Shown here in pieces: positions 7,393 to 16,248 of a stretch of DNA of 47,953 bases. Each line of letters begins with the position of its first letter. Positions within the stretch are counted from its first letter, which is position 1. The DNA is from an uncultured Acetatifactor sp. (GTDB lineage: Bacteria > Bacillota > Clostridia > Lachnospirales > Lachnospiraceae), in assembly GCA_947586055.1 (NCBI GenBank), contig CANPXL010000022.1, forward strand, positions 1 through 47,953, written 5' to 3'. The translations under genes were made by a program, and so were the position numbers. The notes below the pieces were generated by a model. It saw only the letters and a list, made by a program, of their open reading frames with translations. It searched no databases and was not told the origin of the DNA.

Positions 7393-10331
7393 AGCCATTT
7401 ATCCATGGTTTCCAGCAGCTTCGACACTTCCACGGGTTTCGACACATGATCGTTCATCCCCGACTCCAGCGCTTCCTTAATATCGTCCGCAAAGGCGTTG
7501 GCCGTCATGGCGACGATGGGGATACGGTCCGTGTCCTCTCTTCCCATGCCCCGGATCAGCCGCGCCGCTTCGTACCCGTTCATAACCGGCATCTGAATGT
7601 CCATCAGGATCAGATCGTAATAACCGGCGGGTTTTTCCGTTACCATATCCACCGCGGCCTTTCCGTTTTCGGCCTGTTCCACGCCAACGCCGGTAAAGGA
7701 AAGCAGCTCCATGGCAATCTCCCGGTTCAGTTCGTTGTCTTCCACCAGAAGGATCCTCTTCCCGCTGTAGCTTGTTTCCTTCAGCTCCGAAGATTCCTGC
7801 TTTACGTTGGTTTCGTCCCCGCCGAGCACGGATTTCAGGGCATAGACCAGCCTGGACCGAAACAGCGGCTTTTCAATAAACGCCTGAATGCCCGCCTCTC
7901 TGGCCTGCGCTTCCACATCCGTCCAATCGTAAGCCGACAGAATAATAATGGGAAGTTTGTCTCCGATTCGTCTTCTGATCTCCCGCGCCGTCTCAACGCC
8001 ATCCCTGCCGCCCGGCATCTTCCAGTCCAGGATCACGACCGCAAAATCATCCTGCGTTCCGTGTACGGCCTGCGTCCTCTCTATAGCCGCCTCGCCGCTC
8101 TGCACCCATTCCGCCTTCATTCCAACGCTTCCCAGTATCTCACAGGCGCTGATACAGGAGCTCTCGTCGTCGTCCGCGACCAGAACCTTTAAGTTCTTTA
8201 ACTCCTGCAGATCTTCCGTCTCCTGATCCTGAAGCTTCAGGTGAACCTGCACCGTAAATACAGAGCCCTTTCCCGGCGTGCTTTCCACCTGAATGTCGCC
8301 CTCCATCATACGCACGATATTGCGGGTGATGGACATGCCGAGACCGGTGCCCTCGATCTGTTGATTTACGGAATTTTCGGATCTGGTAAACGGGTCAAAG
8401 ATGGTCTTCAGAAAATCTTTGTCCATTCCCATGCCCGTGTCTTCGCAGACGAACTCATAACATCCCATTCCGTGAATCCGGGAGTCGCGCTCACGGATGA
8501 AAAACGTGATGCTGCCGTTCTCCGGAGTGAATTTCACCGCGTTTCCCAGAATATTTACAAAGATCTGCCGAAGCCGCAGCGTGTCGCCGATCACATTTTC
8601 ATGCCGGATATCCGAAATGTGTACCTTCAGGCGCTGACCGCGGCTGTTGACCTGCGGCCTTATGATGGTTACGATGCTTTCCACCAGATCCGACATGCCG
8701 AAGGGTTCCTCCGACAGCTTCACCTTGCCGCTCTCGATCTTGGACATATCCAGCACATCGTTGATCAAAGCCAGCAGGTGACGGCTTGAAATCGTTATCT
8801 TGTTCAGGCAGTCCGTCAGTCTGTCTCTGTCCTCGATATGCATGGCCGCCACAGTCGTCATTCCCATGATGGCATTCATGGGCGTCCTGATATCGTGAGA
8901 CATTCTTGCCAGAAAATCCGATTTGGCGCGATTCGCCGCCTCCGCGGCCTCGGACGCATTCCGGAGGGCAAGACGGATCTGCATCTCGCGCTCCTTCAGG
9001 GACGTCACATCCTGGATCGCAAAGAGGATTTTAGATGCCAGACCTTCTTTTTCCTCCAGACACAGGACGGACATGTTTTCCCAGCGTCTTCCGTCCAGAT
9101 CGATCTGATATTCAAACTGCAGATAAGGGATTTCCCGGGTCAGATGCTCCTGAATATATTCCCGGGAGATAACCGTGCCTATTTTCTCGCCGTTTTCGTC
9201 TTCCGCCAAATATCTGGGTTCCAGGTAACGGACCAGATCCGTATATCGGCCCCTGATCGGCGCTCCGCTCCTTTTGTTATCCAGATATTCATAGGTGTCT
9301 TCCTCCAGATCCACCAGCGCGAACCGGGAAAACAGCTTTGTGACCGCGCCCACGATCTGGGACATTTCCTGCTTTTCGGACACGAGCCGGCTGTTGCGGA
9401 GCCTGTTTTTTAACACCAGATAAAAAATATAAAGCAGAAACACCGCAAACAGCTTGATTTCCAGCACGATTCCCGCGGAATCCGCCCCTCTCGCCATCTT
9501 TTCGGTCAGCTCGGAGGAAAAGCTCTGCACCAGCATCCATTCCCCGTCCTCCAGCGCGGTGACATAAGCGCTTCCTGCGCCCTTTGATCCGATATAATTA
9601 AAGCTCGTGGAGCTTCCCTCTTTAAGGGCCCGGTCCAGTTTTTCCCTGTCTTCGGGAGAAATCCTGTGCTTTTCCTCCAGCGTCTGTAAAAGATTTCCGG
9701 GATGCGAGCTGTCCCCCGCCGAAAGGATCACGTTTCCGTTGCGCTCCAGCAGGTAGCTGCTTCCCTCCACGCCAAAGAAATCCGTGACAAGATACGACTC
9801 CAACGTAGTTCCCCGGAGAATCCCGCTCAGCACGCCGATGATCTCACCCTTACGGTAAAACGGCGTATAAAAAATCAGCAGCGTCTCATTCGTGATCCTG
9901 GAATTATAGACCACGCATTTTCCGCTGATCCCCTGCATGCCGAGCTGAAAATACTCCCGGTCCGACAGATCCGCCGTCCTCCCGTCCACGGTCAGATCCA
10001 TGCCGTCCCTGGAAATAAACTCCACATAATCAAAAGACGAGCGGTTCACCATTTCCTGCAGCATCTCGGTATCTACCGTTGGCTTTGTCATCACCGACCC
10101 GAAAAGCTGCGACATGATCTCCACGCTCTGCTGCGACGTGACAATGATATCGTTGATCCTCGCCGCGGTACTGCGGGTGGCATCCTCGATAAACTGATTG
10201 TTCTGTTCCAGGATACGCCTGTTGTTATCTCTGGTAAAAGTATAAAAAGAATAGACGACAAAAACCAATATCGCGCCGATAAACACAATGTCAAACAGGA
10301 ACGCCCTGTCTCTCTTTTTCTTTTTACTCAC
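7389..10331 (-). CDS. Hybrid sensor histidine kinase with two receiver domains, 980 aa
   Basis: Membrane sensor kinase. The layout is TM at 10-30; an extracellular Cache-like sensor about 31-284; TM at 285-307; a PAS-like segment about 330-445; a HisKA domain with the phosphoacceptor His479 (FLARMSHDIRTPMNAIMG); an ATPase with N box NILGNAVKF, G1 DTGMGM and G2 GTGLGMS; receiver 1 at about 718-840 (Asp in VILDWKMP); and receiver 2 at about 858-980 (Asp in LMDIQMPVMNGYEA). There is no DNA-binding output domain, so a separate Hpt or response-regulator partner is expected. The start is GTG at 10331, with GGAG nine bases upstream. It has its own promoter at 10378-10406, back to back with the GH5 gene, so the two may share a cue. 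The ligand is unknown. Confidence 0.9.
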   Translation of the reverse strand: MSKKKKRDRAFLFDIVFIGAILVFVVYSFYTFTRDNNRRILEQNNQFIEDATRSTAARINDIIVTSQQSVEIMSQLFGSVMTKPTVDTEMLQEMVNRSSFDYVEFISRDGMDLTVDGRTADLSDREYFQLGMQGISGKCVVYNSRITNETLLIFYTPFYRKGEIIGVLSGILRGTTLESYLVTDFFGVEGSSYLLERNGNVILSAGDSSHPGNLLQTLEEKHRISPEDREKLDRALKEGSSTSFNYIGSKGAGSAYVTALEDGEWMLVQSFSSELTEKMARGADSAGIVLEIKLFAVFLLYIFYLVLKNRLRNSRLVSEKQEMSQIVGAVTKLFSRFALVDLEEDTYEYLDNKRSGAPIRGRYTDLVRYLEPRYLAEDENGEKIGTVISREYIQEHLTREIPYLQFEYQIDLDGRRWENMSVLCLEEKEGLASKILFAIQDVTSLKEREMQIRLALRNASEAAEAANRAKSDFLARMSHDIRTPMNAIMGMTTVAAMHIEDRDRLTDCLNKITISSRHLLALINDVLDMSKIESGKVKLSEEPFGMSDLVESIVTIIRPQVNSRGQRLKVHISDIRHENVIGDTLRLRQIFVNILGNAVKFTPENGSITFFIRERDSRIHGMGCYEFVCEDTGMGMDKDFLKTIFDPFTRSENSVNQQIEGTGLGMSITRNIVRMMEGDIQVESTPGKGSVFTVQVHLKLQDQETEDLQELKNLKVLVADDDESSCISACEILGSVGMKAEWVQSGEAAIERTQAVHGTQDDFAVVILDWKMPGGRDGVETAREIRRRIGDKLPIIILSAYDWTDVEAQAREAGIQAFIEKPLFRSRLVYALKSVLGGDETNVKQESSELKETSYSGKRILLVEDNELNREIAMELLSFTGVGVEQAENGKAAVDMVTEKPAGYYDLILMDIQMPVMNGYEAARLIRGMGREDTDRIPIVAMTANAFADDIKEALESGMNDHVSKPVEVSKLLETMDKWL

Positions 10332-10377
10332 CTGCGTTTTCTCCGTTCGTCAAAATTTGTATGGCCGCACAGGTCTT

Positions 10378-10406
10378 ATTTTACCATGCGGCTAACCTGC
10401 CGTCAA
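10378..10406 (-). promoter_or_regulatory. Promoter of the hybrid kinase gene
   Basis: On the minus strand TTGACG (10401-10406) and TAAAAT (10378-10383) are exactly 17 bases apart, about 40 bases upstream of the GTG start. It is back to back with the GH5 promoter, 21 bases away. Confidence 0.7.
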
Positions 10407-10426
10407 ACGCCAATCACATTCCGCTG

Positions 10427-10455
10427 TTGCGAAATTTGGCCGCACGTGTTATGAT
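10427..10455 (+). promoter_or_regulatory. Promoter of the GH5 gene
   Basis: TTGCGA (10427-10432) and TATGAT (10450-10455) are 17 bases apart, about 40 bases before the ATG at 10498. The spacer contains TGGCCGCAC, which also occurs at about 10362-10370 on the other side of the divergent pair and may be a shared regulatory element. Confidence 0.6.
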
Positions 10456-10497
10456 TTTTATACCGATATTTTATTTATGAAAAACAGGAGAACCGTT

Positions 10498-11658
10498 ATG
10501 ATGCAGAGGAAAAACACAACCCATATCGAAAACAGCAAAAACGCAGGACAAAATATGCGCCCTGAATATTCTCCGTCCACAGCCCCCACTGCCCGGGAGA
10601 TGGCGGACGCCATGGGCCTTGGGCTGAATCTGGGAAATACCATGGAATCCTATGAGGCAAAAAACTGCGGCGACGTCAGTTATCGGTGGATCCCAAAGGC
10701 AGGGAACAACACGCCCGGGGACTATGAGACGCTCTGGCATGCGCCGGTGACGACGCAGAAGATCATTGACGGCATCCGCAGCGCCGGCTTCCGGACCGTG
10801 AGGATCCCGGTTTTCTGGGGCAATATGATGGAAAACGACGGCTTTTACAGGATTCACCCCGACTATATGCGCAGAGTGCGGGAGATTGTTGATTACTGTC
10901 TCAACGCGGGGCTTTACACGGTGATCAATATTCACCACTTTGACGAATTTCTCATCCGAAGGCATTCTCTGACGGACTGCGAACGGATTTTCCGGATCCT
11001 GTGGACGCAGATCGCGGAGGAATTCCGGGACGATCCCTATACCCTTGTCTTCGAGGGCTACAACGAACATCTCGGTCTGGATCAGTTTGATCGAAACGGC
11101 GTCCTTACAAAATTCGATCCGTCCGACGGCTACCGGTTCACCAATTCCCTGAACCAGGTCTTTGTGGATACCGTGAGAGCCTGCGGCGGAAATAATGCCC
11201 GGCGGGTCCTGATCGCGTCAGGTCTCAATACGAACATTGACAGGACAACGTCCAACCGCTTCCGGATGCCCTCAGACAGGGTAACGGACCGGCTGATGAT
11301 CTCCGTCCACTATGTGGACAACGCCATGTACTGGGATAACAAGATCGGCAGCGCAGAATGGCTGGAGTATATCGAGAGCCAGTGCCTGCTCCTGAAAAAT
11401 GCCTTTACGGATAAAGGAATCCCCGTTTTCATGGGTGAAACTACCTCTTTTTATCCGAAGGATCGTTTTGATTCCAGCGCGGTTTACACCGATTCCGCAG
11501 ACTGTCTCGCCATCGTTCTGCGCAAATTGATCCGGGAACATATTGTCCCGGTGCTGTGGGATACGGGAAACGGTTTTTATTCCCGGACGGAGTGTCAGAT
11601 CCGATATGCAAAAGAGCGGGATCTGATAAAAACGCTGGCCCGCGGCACGCGCGTTTAA
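10498..11658 (+). CDS. Glycoside hydrolase family 5 (cellulase-like), 386 aa, no signal peptide
   Basis: A retaining beta-glycosidase of the GH5 clan. Diagnostic segments are GLGLNLGNTMES, FRTVRIPVFWG (strand 3 Arg), VINIHHFDEF, the acid/base Glu in FEGYNEH, a His/Tyr pair in ISVHYVDN and the nucleophile Glu in PVFMGET. I prefer ATG at 10498 over the in-frame ATG at 10477 because AGGAG lies seven bases before it. There is no hydrophobic signal sequence, so the enzyme should be cytoplasmic and act on imported oligosaccharides. The adjacent convergent MFS transporter and divergent sensor kinase fit a small sugar-use locus, though that is inference. The 3' end overlaps the MFS stop by three or four bases. 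Substrate (beta-glucan, mannan or other) cannot be told. Confidence 0.85.
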   Translation: MMQRKNTTHIENSKNAGQNMRPEYSPSTAPTAREMADAMGLGLNLGNTMESYEAKNCGDVSYRWIPKAGNNTPGDYETLWHAPVTTQKIIDGIRSAGFRTVRIPVFWGNMMENDGFYRIHPDYMRRVREIVDYCLNAGLYTVINIHHFDEFLIRRHSLTDCERIFRILWTQIAEEFRDDPYTLVFEGYNEHLGLDQFDRNGVLTKFDPSDGYRFTNSLNQVFVDTVRACGGNNARRVLIASGLNTNIDRTTSNRFRMPSDRVTDRLMISVHYVDNAMYWDNKIGSAEWLEYIESQCLLLKNAFTDKGIPVFMGETTSFYPKDRFDSSAVYTDSADCLAIVLRKLIREHIVPVLWDTGNGFYSRTECQIRYAKERDLIKTLARGTRV

Positions 11659-12842
11659 TCCGCTGCAGGCCGTTTCCGCCTGCTGATCCCGATTCCCGCA
11701 AGCAAAAGTACAGGAAAGACCGAGGCCGCCAGGATGCCCGTTCTTAAGTTATCCCCATGGCTGCCCGACACCGCCCCAACCAGCGACGGCCCGCCGCAGC
11801 AGCCCAGATCCCCCGCCAGCGCCATCAGGGCAAACATGGCGGTTCCGCCTCCGGGCAGCATGGCGGAAGCTTTGCTGAAGGTTCCGGGCCACATAATTCC
11901 CACGGACAGTCCGCACACCGCGCAGCCTATCAGCCCCGCCGCGGGATTCGGAATCAGGCTGACGCAGAGGTAGGCCAGAAGACAGAGAACACTGCTGCCG
12001 GCCATAAATCTGTCCAGATCGATCCTGTCGCCGAATTTTCCGTAGAAAACCCTTGCGCTTCCCATCAGCGCCGCAAAGGCCATGGGCCCGGCCAGATCGC
12101 CCGCCGTCTTGCTGATGCCGAGACCCAGCTCCGCAAAAGCGGACGCCCACTGGCTCACCGCCTGTTCACACGCGCCGGCGCACATCATCATGATAAGAAA
12201 AACCCAGAACAGCTTACTGCACGCCAGTTCCTTTAACGTACGGCGCTGTTCTCCCTCTTTGATCAGGGGCGCAATCGGCACTCCTGCAAAAAGAAAGGCG
12301 TTGCACAGCGGGACCAGCGCCCACACAAAGGCCAGCAGCTTCCAGTTTTCGATGCCGAACAGCCGAAAGAACAGGGTGGAAATAAGGACTACCCCCATAT
12401 GCCCCCAGCAGTAAAAGGAATGCAGAAGGCTCATGGCCTTTTCCTTGTTGTCCGTAGGACAGGCTTCCACCACCGGACTGACCAGCACCTCCAAAAGGCC
12501 GCCGCCGACGGCGTAAAGCGTCACGGCAATCAGAAGTCCCGCGAAGGGATCCGGCATCATCTCCGGCAGCGCCGCCAGCCCCGCAATCCCCGCCGCGGCG
12601 AAGATATGGGCGGCAAGCAGAGAAGCCCGGTAGCCGATCCTGTCCACAAATCCCACCGACAACAGATCCACCAGCAGCTGAAGCCCGAAGTTCACGGCGA
12701 CAAGCACTGTGATGCGGGAAAGCGGGATATCATAAGCGCTGTGGAAGGTAAGAAACAAAAGCGGCGCAAAATTATTTACGATAGCCTGCACGACGTAACC
12801 GATAAAACAGGCGTGAATGGTTTTCCGATAATCCGTTTTCAT
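11655..12842 (-). CDS. Major facilitator superfamily transporter, 395 aa
   Basis: Twelve hydrophobic segments are predicted by eye, with a cytoplasmic loop after segment 6 (LIKEGEQRRTLKELACSK). There is an MFS-like motif after segment 2 (GFVDRIGYRASLL) and another after segment 8 (GKFGDRIDLDRFM). The fold resembles sugar or drug MFS carriers with Gly-rich helices, and the substrate is not evident. ATG at 12842 has GGAGAG upstream and a good promoter with an internal dyad. It converges on the GH5 gene with overlapping stops, so it may import that enzyme's oligosaccharide or export an unrelated compound. Confidence 0.82.
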   Translation of the reverse strand: MKTDYRKTIHACFIGYVVQAIVNNFAPLLFLTFHSAYDIPLSRITVLVAVNFGLQLLVDLLSVGFVDRIGYRASLLAAHIFAAAGIAGLAALPEMMPDPFAGLLIAVTLYAVGGGLLEVLVSPVVEACPTDNKEKAMSLLHSFYCWGHMGVVLISTLFFRLFGIENWKLLAFVWALVPLCNAFLFAGVPIAPLIKEGEQRRTLKELACSKLFWVFLIMMMCAGACEQAVSQWASAFAELGLGISKTAGDLAGPMAFAALMGSARVFYGKFGDRIDLDRFMAGSSVLCLLAYLCVSLIPNPAAGLIGCAVCGLSVGIMWPGTFSKASAMLPGGGTAMFALMALAGDLGCCGGPSLVGAVSGSHGDNLRTGILAASVFPVLLLAGIGISRRKRPAAD

Positions 12843-12871
12843 TTTTCTGTTCTCTCCGATCTGTGCTTCCT

Positions 12872-12900
12872 ACTATACAACATTTTGTATTAAAAATCAA
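12872..12900 (-). promoter_or_regulatory. Promoter of the MFS gene with an embedded operator-like dyad
   Basis: On the minus strand TTGATT (12895-12900) and TATAGT (12872-12877) are 17 bases apart. A dyad ATACAA-CATT-TTGTAT (12875-12890) covers the spacer and part of the -10 box, a typical repressor position. Confidence 0.65.
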
Positions 12901-13046
12901 TCGCGCCGTTTGAGCCCGCGCCGCCCGCAGGGCCGTACCGCCGCGCTTTTTTGGCGTTCTGCGCCCGCTTTTGTCCAAAAAATGCCATCCAACGGGAAAA
13001 CCTCAGGAAAACCTCCCGCAAACTTCTCGCGTTTTTTTGCATTTCA

Positions 13047-13055
13047 TGGTATACT
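13047..13055 (+). promoter_or_regulatory. Extended -10 promoter element before mutS2
   Basis: TGGTATACT is an extended -10 motif (TGnTATACT) about 70 bases before the mutS2 start. No good -35 box is seen 17 bases upstream. Confidence 0.4.
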
Positions 13056-13124
13056 TTTCAGGTAAGCCCCCATCCGGCAGAATTCTACCGCCGCGGCAGT
13101 GCGAAACGCCGCAACAGGAGACGC

Positions 13125-15503
13125 ATGAATCAAAAAGGATTAAATACACTGGAATATCATAAAATCACCGCCATGCTGGCGGACCGGGCCGATTCCGAAC
13201 CGGGCCGGAAGCTCTGCAGAGAACTTGTCCCTTCCGTTGACATCGACGAGATCCGGGAAAATCAGGCCCGGACCCGGGACGCGCTGACAAGGCTCTTTCA
13301 AAACGGGAGCACTTCCTTCGGCAGCAACCGGGAGCTTGGCTTTTCCGTAAAATCCCTTGAGATCGGAAGCCCTCTGTCCTCAGGCGAGCTTCTGCAGATC
13401 GCGGCCATGCTGAATAATGTAAGCCGTATCAGATCTTATGGGAAAAAGGAAAACGAAGACGCGCCGGACGATACTCTTGACGATTATTTCCGCCGGCTTA
13501 CGCCTCTTACCCAGCTCGCGGACGAGATCACTCGCTGTATTCTCTCCGAAGAGGAAATCGCGGACGATGCCAGTCCCAAATTAAAGAGCATCCGCCGCTC
13601 CATGGTTCTGACAAACGAAAAGGTTCACACCCAGCTGACGTCTCTGATCAACGGTTCCATGCGCACTTACCTTCAGGACGCGGTGATTACGATGCGCGGC
13701 AACCGTTACTGCATCCCCGTCAAAGCGGAATATAAAACTCAGGTGAACGGCATGATCCACGATCAGTCCTCCACCGGCTCCACCTACTTTATCGAACCCG
13801 CATCTGTTGTCAGTCTGAACAATCAGCTGAAGGAACTGGAACTGCAGGAGCAGGACGAGATCCGCGTCATTCTGGCACAGCTCAGCGCCCTTGCGGCAGA
13901 GCACACGCGGGAGCTGACAGAGAACCAGAAGCTCCTGACAACTCTGGATTTCATCTTTGCCAAGGCGAAGCTTGCCATGGACTTAAACGCCACGGAGCCC
14001 CTGTTCAACACGGACCGTTATCTTAATATCCGCGGCGCCCGCCATCCCCTTCTGGACAAGAAGAAGGCGGTTCCTATCGACGTCCGTCTGGGAAAAGAGT
14101 TTGATCTTTTAATCGTCACTGGCCCCAACACGGGAGGAAAGACCGTGTCCTTAAAGACCGTGGGGCTTCTGACCCTGATGGGGCAGGCGGGACTCCATAT
14201 CCCCGCCCGGGATCGGTCGGAGCTCGCCGTTTTTAAGGAAGTTTACGCGGATATCGGGGATGAACAGAGTATTGAACAGAGCCTGTCCACATTTTCTTCC
14301 CATATGAAGAGCATCGTCCACATCCTGAACCATGCGGATGCGGAGTCCCTGTGTCTGTTCGACGAGCTCGGCGCGGGGACGGATCCCACCGAGGGGGCGG
14401 CGCTGGCCATTTCCATCCTGGATTTTCTGCATGAGAGGGGAATCCGCACCATGGCAACGACCCATTACAGCGAGCTTAAAATTTACGCCCTCTCCACCGA
14501 TTTCGTGGAGAACGCCTGCTGTGAATTTAACGTGGAAACCCTGCAGCCTTCCTACCGGCTTCTGATCGGCATTCCCGGAAAGAGCAACGCTTTCGCCATC
14601 TCTTCCCGGCTGGGACTCTCGGATGAAATCATCGAATCTGCGAAGGAGCGGATCGGAAGCGAGGAAAAAAGCTTCGAGGACGTGATCTCGGATCTGGAAC
14701 AGAGCCGTGTCACCATAGAGCGGGAACAGCGTGAAATTGCCGAATATAAGGAGCGGATCCGCGCGCTGCAGGAACAGCTGGTACAAAAGAACGAAAAGAT
14801 CGATCAGGCGAAGGACCGCATCCTCCGGGAGGCCAACGAAAAGGCCCGCGACATTCTGCAGGAGGCCAAGGAGATGGCGGACGAGACCATCCGGGATTTC
14901 AACAGGATCGATTCCGGAACCGATATCAGGGAACTGGAAAAAAAGCGGCAGAAGGTACGGGATAAGATCGGTGAGAAAAACCGTAATCTGGCGCTCAACG
15001 GCGGTCAGAAGCCGGCGCCGGAGAAATCCCTCGATCCGAAGAAGCTGAAAAAGGGCGATATGGTCCGGATCGTTTCCATGGGATTAAAGGGCACTGTCAG
15101 CACGCTGCCGGACGCAAAGGGCGCTTTGTTCGTACAGTGCGGCATCATCCGTACCCAGACGAACGTCCGGGATCTGGCGCTGATCGAAGAAGGCGGCAGT
15201 CCTGCTCCCAAACCCCGGTATTCCGGCGCCGGAAAGATGAAGATGGCCAAAAGTCTTTCCGTCTCCCCGGAAATCAATCTTCTGGGAAAAACGGTGGACG
15301 AAGCCGTCTCCCTTCTGGACAAATACCTTGACGACGCTTATCTCGCCCACCTGCCCAGCGTACGGGTGGTACACGGAAAAGGCACGGGCGCTCTGCGAAA
15401 CGCCGTTCATAACCATCTGAAGCGTTTAAAATACGTGAAGGAATTCCGCCTGGGCGAATACGGGGAGGGCGACGCCGGAGTCACTATCGTTACATTCCGA
15501 TGA
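13125..15503 (+). CDS. mutS2: Endonuclease MutS2 (MutS-like ATPase with Smr domain), 792 aa
   Basis: A branched-DNA or ribosome-associated ATPase/endonuclease of the MutS2 family. The protein starts MNQKGLNTLEYHKI, as is usual for the family; the frame is open further upstream, but AGGAG at 13116-13120 marks ATG 13125. Visible parts are the core and lever domains (1-310), Walker A GPNTGGKT near residue 332, Walker B CLFDELGAGTDP near 411, a long charged coiled coil at about 515-640, a KOW-like beta region (KKLKKGDMVRIVSMG), and the Smr endonuclease domain at about 715-792 with VVHGKGTGALR. The family role is suppression of recombination and rescue of collided ribosomes. The gene is head-on to the replication direction inferred from oriC. 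Confidence 0.94.
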   Translation: MNQKGLNTLEYHKITAMLADRADSEPGRKLCRELVPSVDIDEIRENQARTRDALTRLFQNGSTSFGSNRELGFSVKSLEIGSPLSSGELLQIAAMLNNVSRIRSYGKKENEDAPDDTLDDYFRRLTPLTQLADEITRCILSEEEIADDASPKLKSIRRSMVLTNEKVHTQLTSLINGSMRTYLQDAVITMRGNRYCIPVKAEYKTQVNGMIHDQSSTGSTYFIEPASVVSLNNQLKELELQEQDEIRVILAQLSALAAEHTRELTENQKLLTTLDFIFAKAKLAMDLNATEPLFNTDRYLNIRGARHPLLDKKKAVPIDVRLGKEFDLLIVTGPNTGGKTVSLKTVGLLTLMGQAGLHIPARDRSELAVFKEVYADIGDEQSIEQSLSTFSSHMKSIVHILNHADAESLCLFDELGAGTDPTEGAALAISILDFLHERGIRTMATTHYSELKIYALSTDFVENACCEFNVETLQPSYRLLIGIPGKSNAFAISSRLGLSDEIIESAKERIGSEEKSFEDVISDLEQSRVTIEREQREIAEYKERIRALQEQLVQKNEKIDQAKDRILREANEKARDILQEAKEMADETIRDFNRIDSGTDIRELEKKRQKVRDKIGEKNRNLALNGGQKPAPEKSLDPKKLKKGDMVRIVSMGLKGTVSTLPDAKGALFVQCGIIRTQTNVRDLALIEEGGSPAPKPRYSGAGKMKMAKSLSVSPEINLLGKTVDEAVSLLDKYLDDAYLAHLPSVRVVHGKGTGALRNAVHNHLKRLKYVKEFRLGEYGEGDAGVTIVTFR

Positions 15504-15543
15504 CAGAAAACAACCGCTTTACGCGGAGAAGGACGGCTTGATT

Positions 15544-16248
15544 ATGGCAAACAAACAAAAAATTCTCATTGTGGACGACGACAACAACATTGCGGAACTG
15601 ATCTCCTTGTACCTGACAAAGGAATGCTTTGAAACCCTGATCCTGAACGATGGAGAATCCGTGATGCCGGCCATGGAAAATTTCTCGCCGAATCTGATTC
15701 TGCTGGACATCATGCTGCCCGGGATGGACGGCTATCAGGTCTGCAGGGAAGTGCGGGCGAAATATTCCGTTCCCATTATCATGCTTTCCGCAAAGGGAGA
15801 GGTTTTCGACAAGGTTCTCGGACTGGAGCTTGGGGCCGACGACTACATCGAAAAGCCGTTTGATTCCAAGGAACTGGTCGCAAGGGTGAAGGCCGTTCTG
15901 CGGCGCTACAAACCTGCCGCCGCCGTCACGGAGACGCCCGGCGACAAATATGTGGAGTATCCCGATCTTGTGATCAACCTCACCAATTATTCCGTAATTT
16001 ACAAGGGCGCCGCCGTCGAAATGCCGCCGAAGGAACTGGAGCTTTTATATTTTCTCGCTTCCTCTCCCAATCATGTTTTTACCAGAGAACAGCTGCTCGA
16101 CCAGATCTGGGGATATGAATATATCGGCGACACGCGCACTGTGGACGTTCATATCAAGCGGCTGCGGGAAAAGATCAAGGACCACGCGGGCTGGAGAATC
16201 AGCACGATCTGGGGCGTGGGCTATAAGTTTGAGGTCAGGAACGGATGA
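15544..16248 (+). CDS. OmpR/PhoB-family response regulator, 234 aa
   Basis: The receiver domain (residues 5-118) has the acidic pair VDDD, the phosphorylated Asp in LLDIMLPGMDG, and the Lys in IEKPFD. The C-terminal winged helix is at about 135-232 (FTREQLLDQIWGYEYIGDTR, VDVHIKRLREKI). ATG at 15544 is preferred over a TTG two codons upstream. GGAGAAGGA lies before it. Its stop overlaps the start of the kinase gene by four bases (ATGA). Target genes cannot be deduced. Confidence 0.92.
   Translation: MANKQKILIVDDDNNIAELISLYLTKECFETLILNDGESVMPAMENFSPNLILLDIMLPGMDGYQVCREVRAKYSVPIIMLSAKGEVFDKVLGLELGADDYIEKPFDSKELVARVKAVLRRYKPAAAVTETPGDKYVEYPDLVINLTNYSVIYKGAAVEMPPKELELLYFLASSPNHVFTREQLLDQIWGYEYIGDTRTVDVHIKRLREKIKDHAGWRISTIWGVGYKFEVRNG

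Noticed and set aside
5880..8192. 770-codon plus-strand open frame
   Set aside because: Shadow of the HtrA-like and hybrid-kinase genes; no domain or ribosome site.
12951..13124. N-terminal extension of MutS2
   Set aside because: The open frame upstream has no similarity to MutS2, and AGGAG at 13116 marks the start at 13125.
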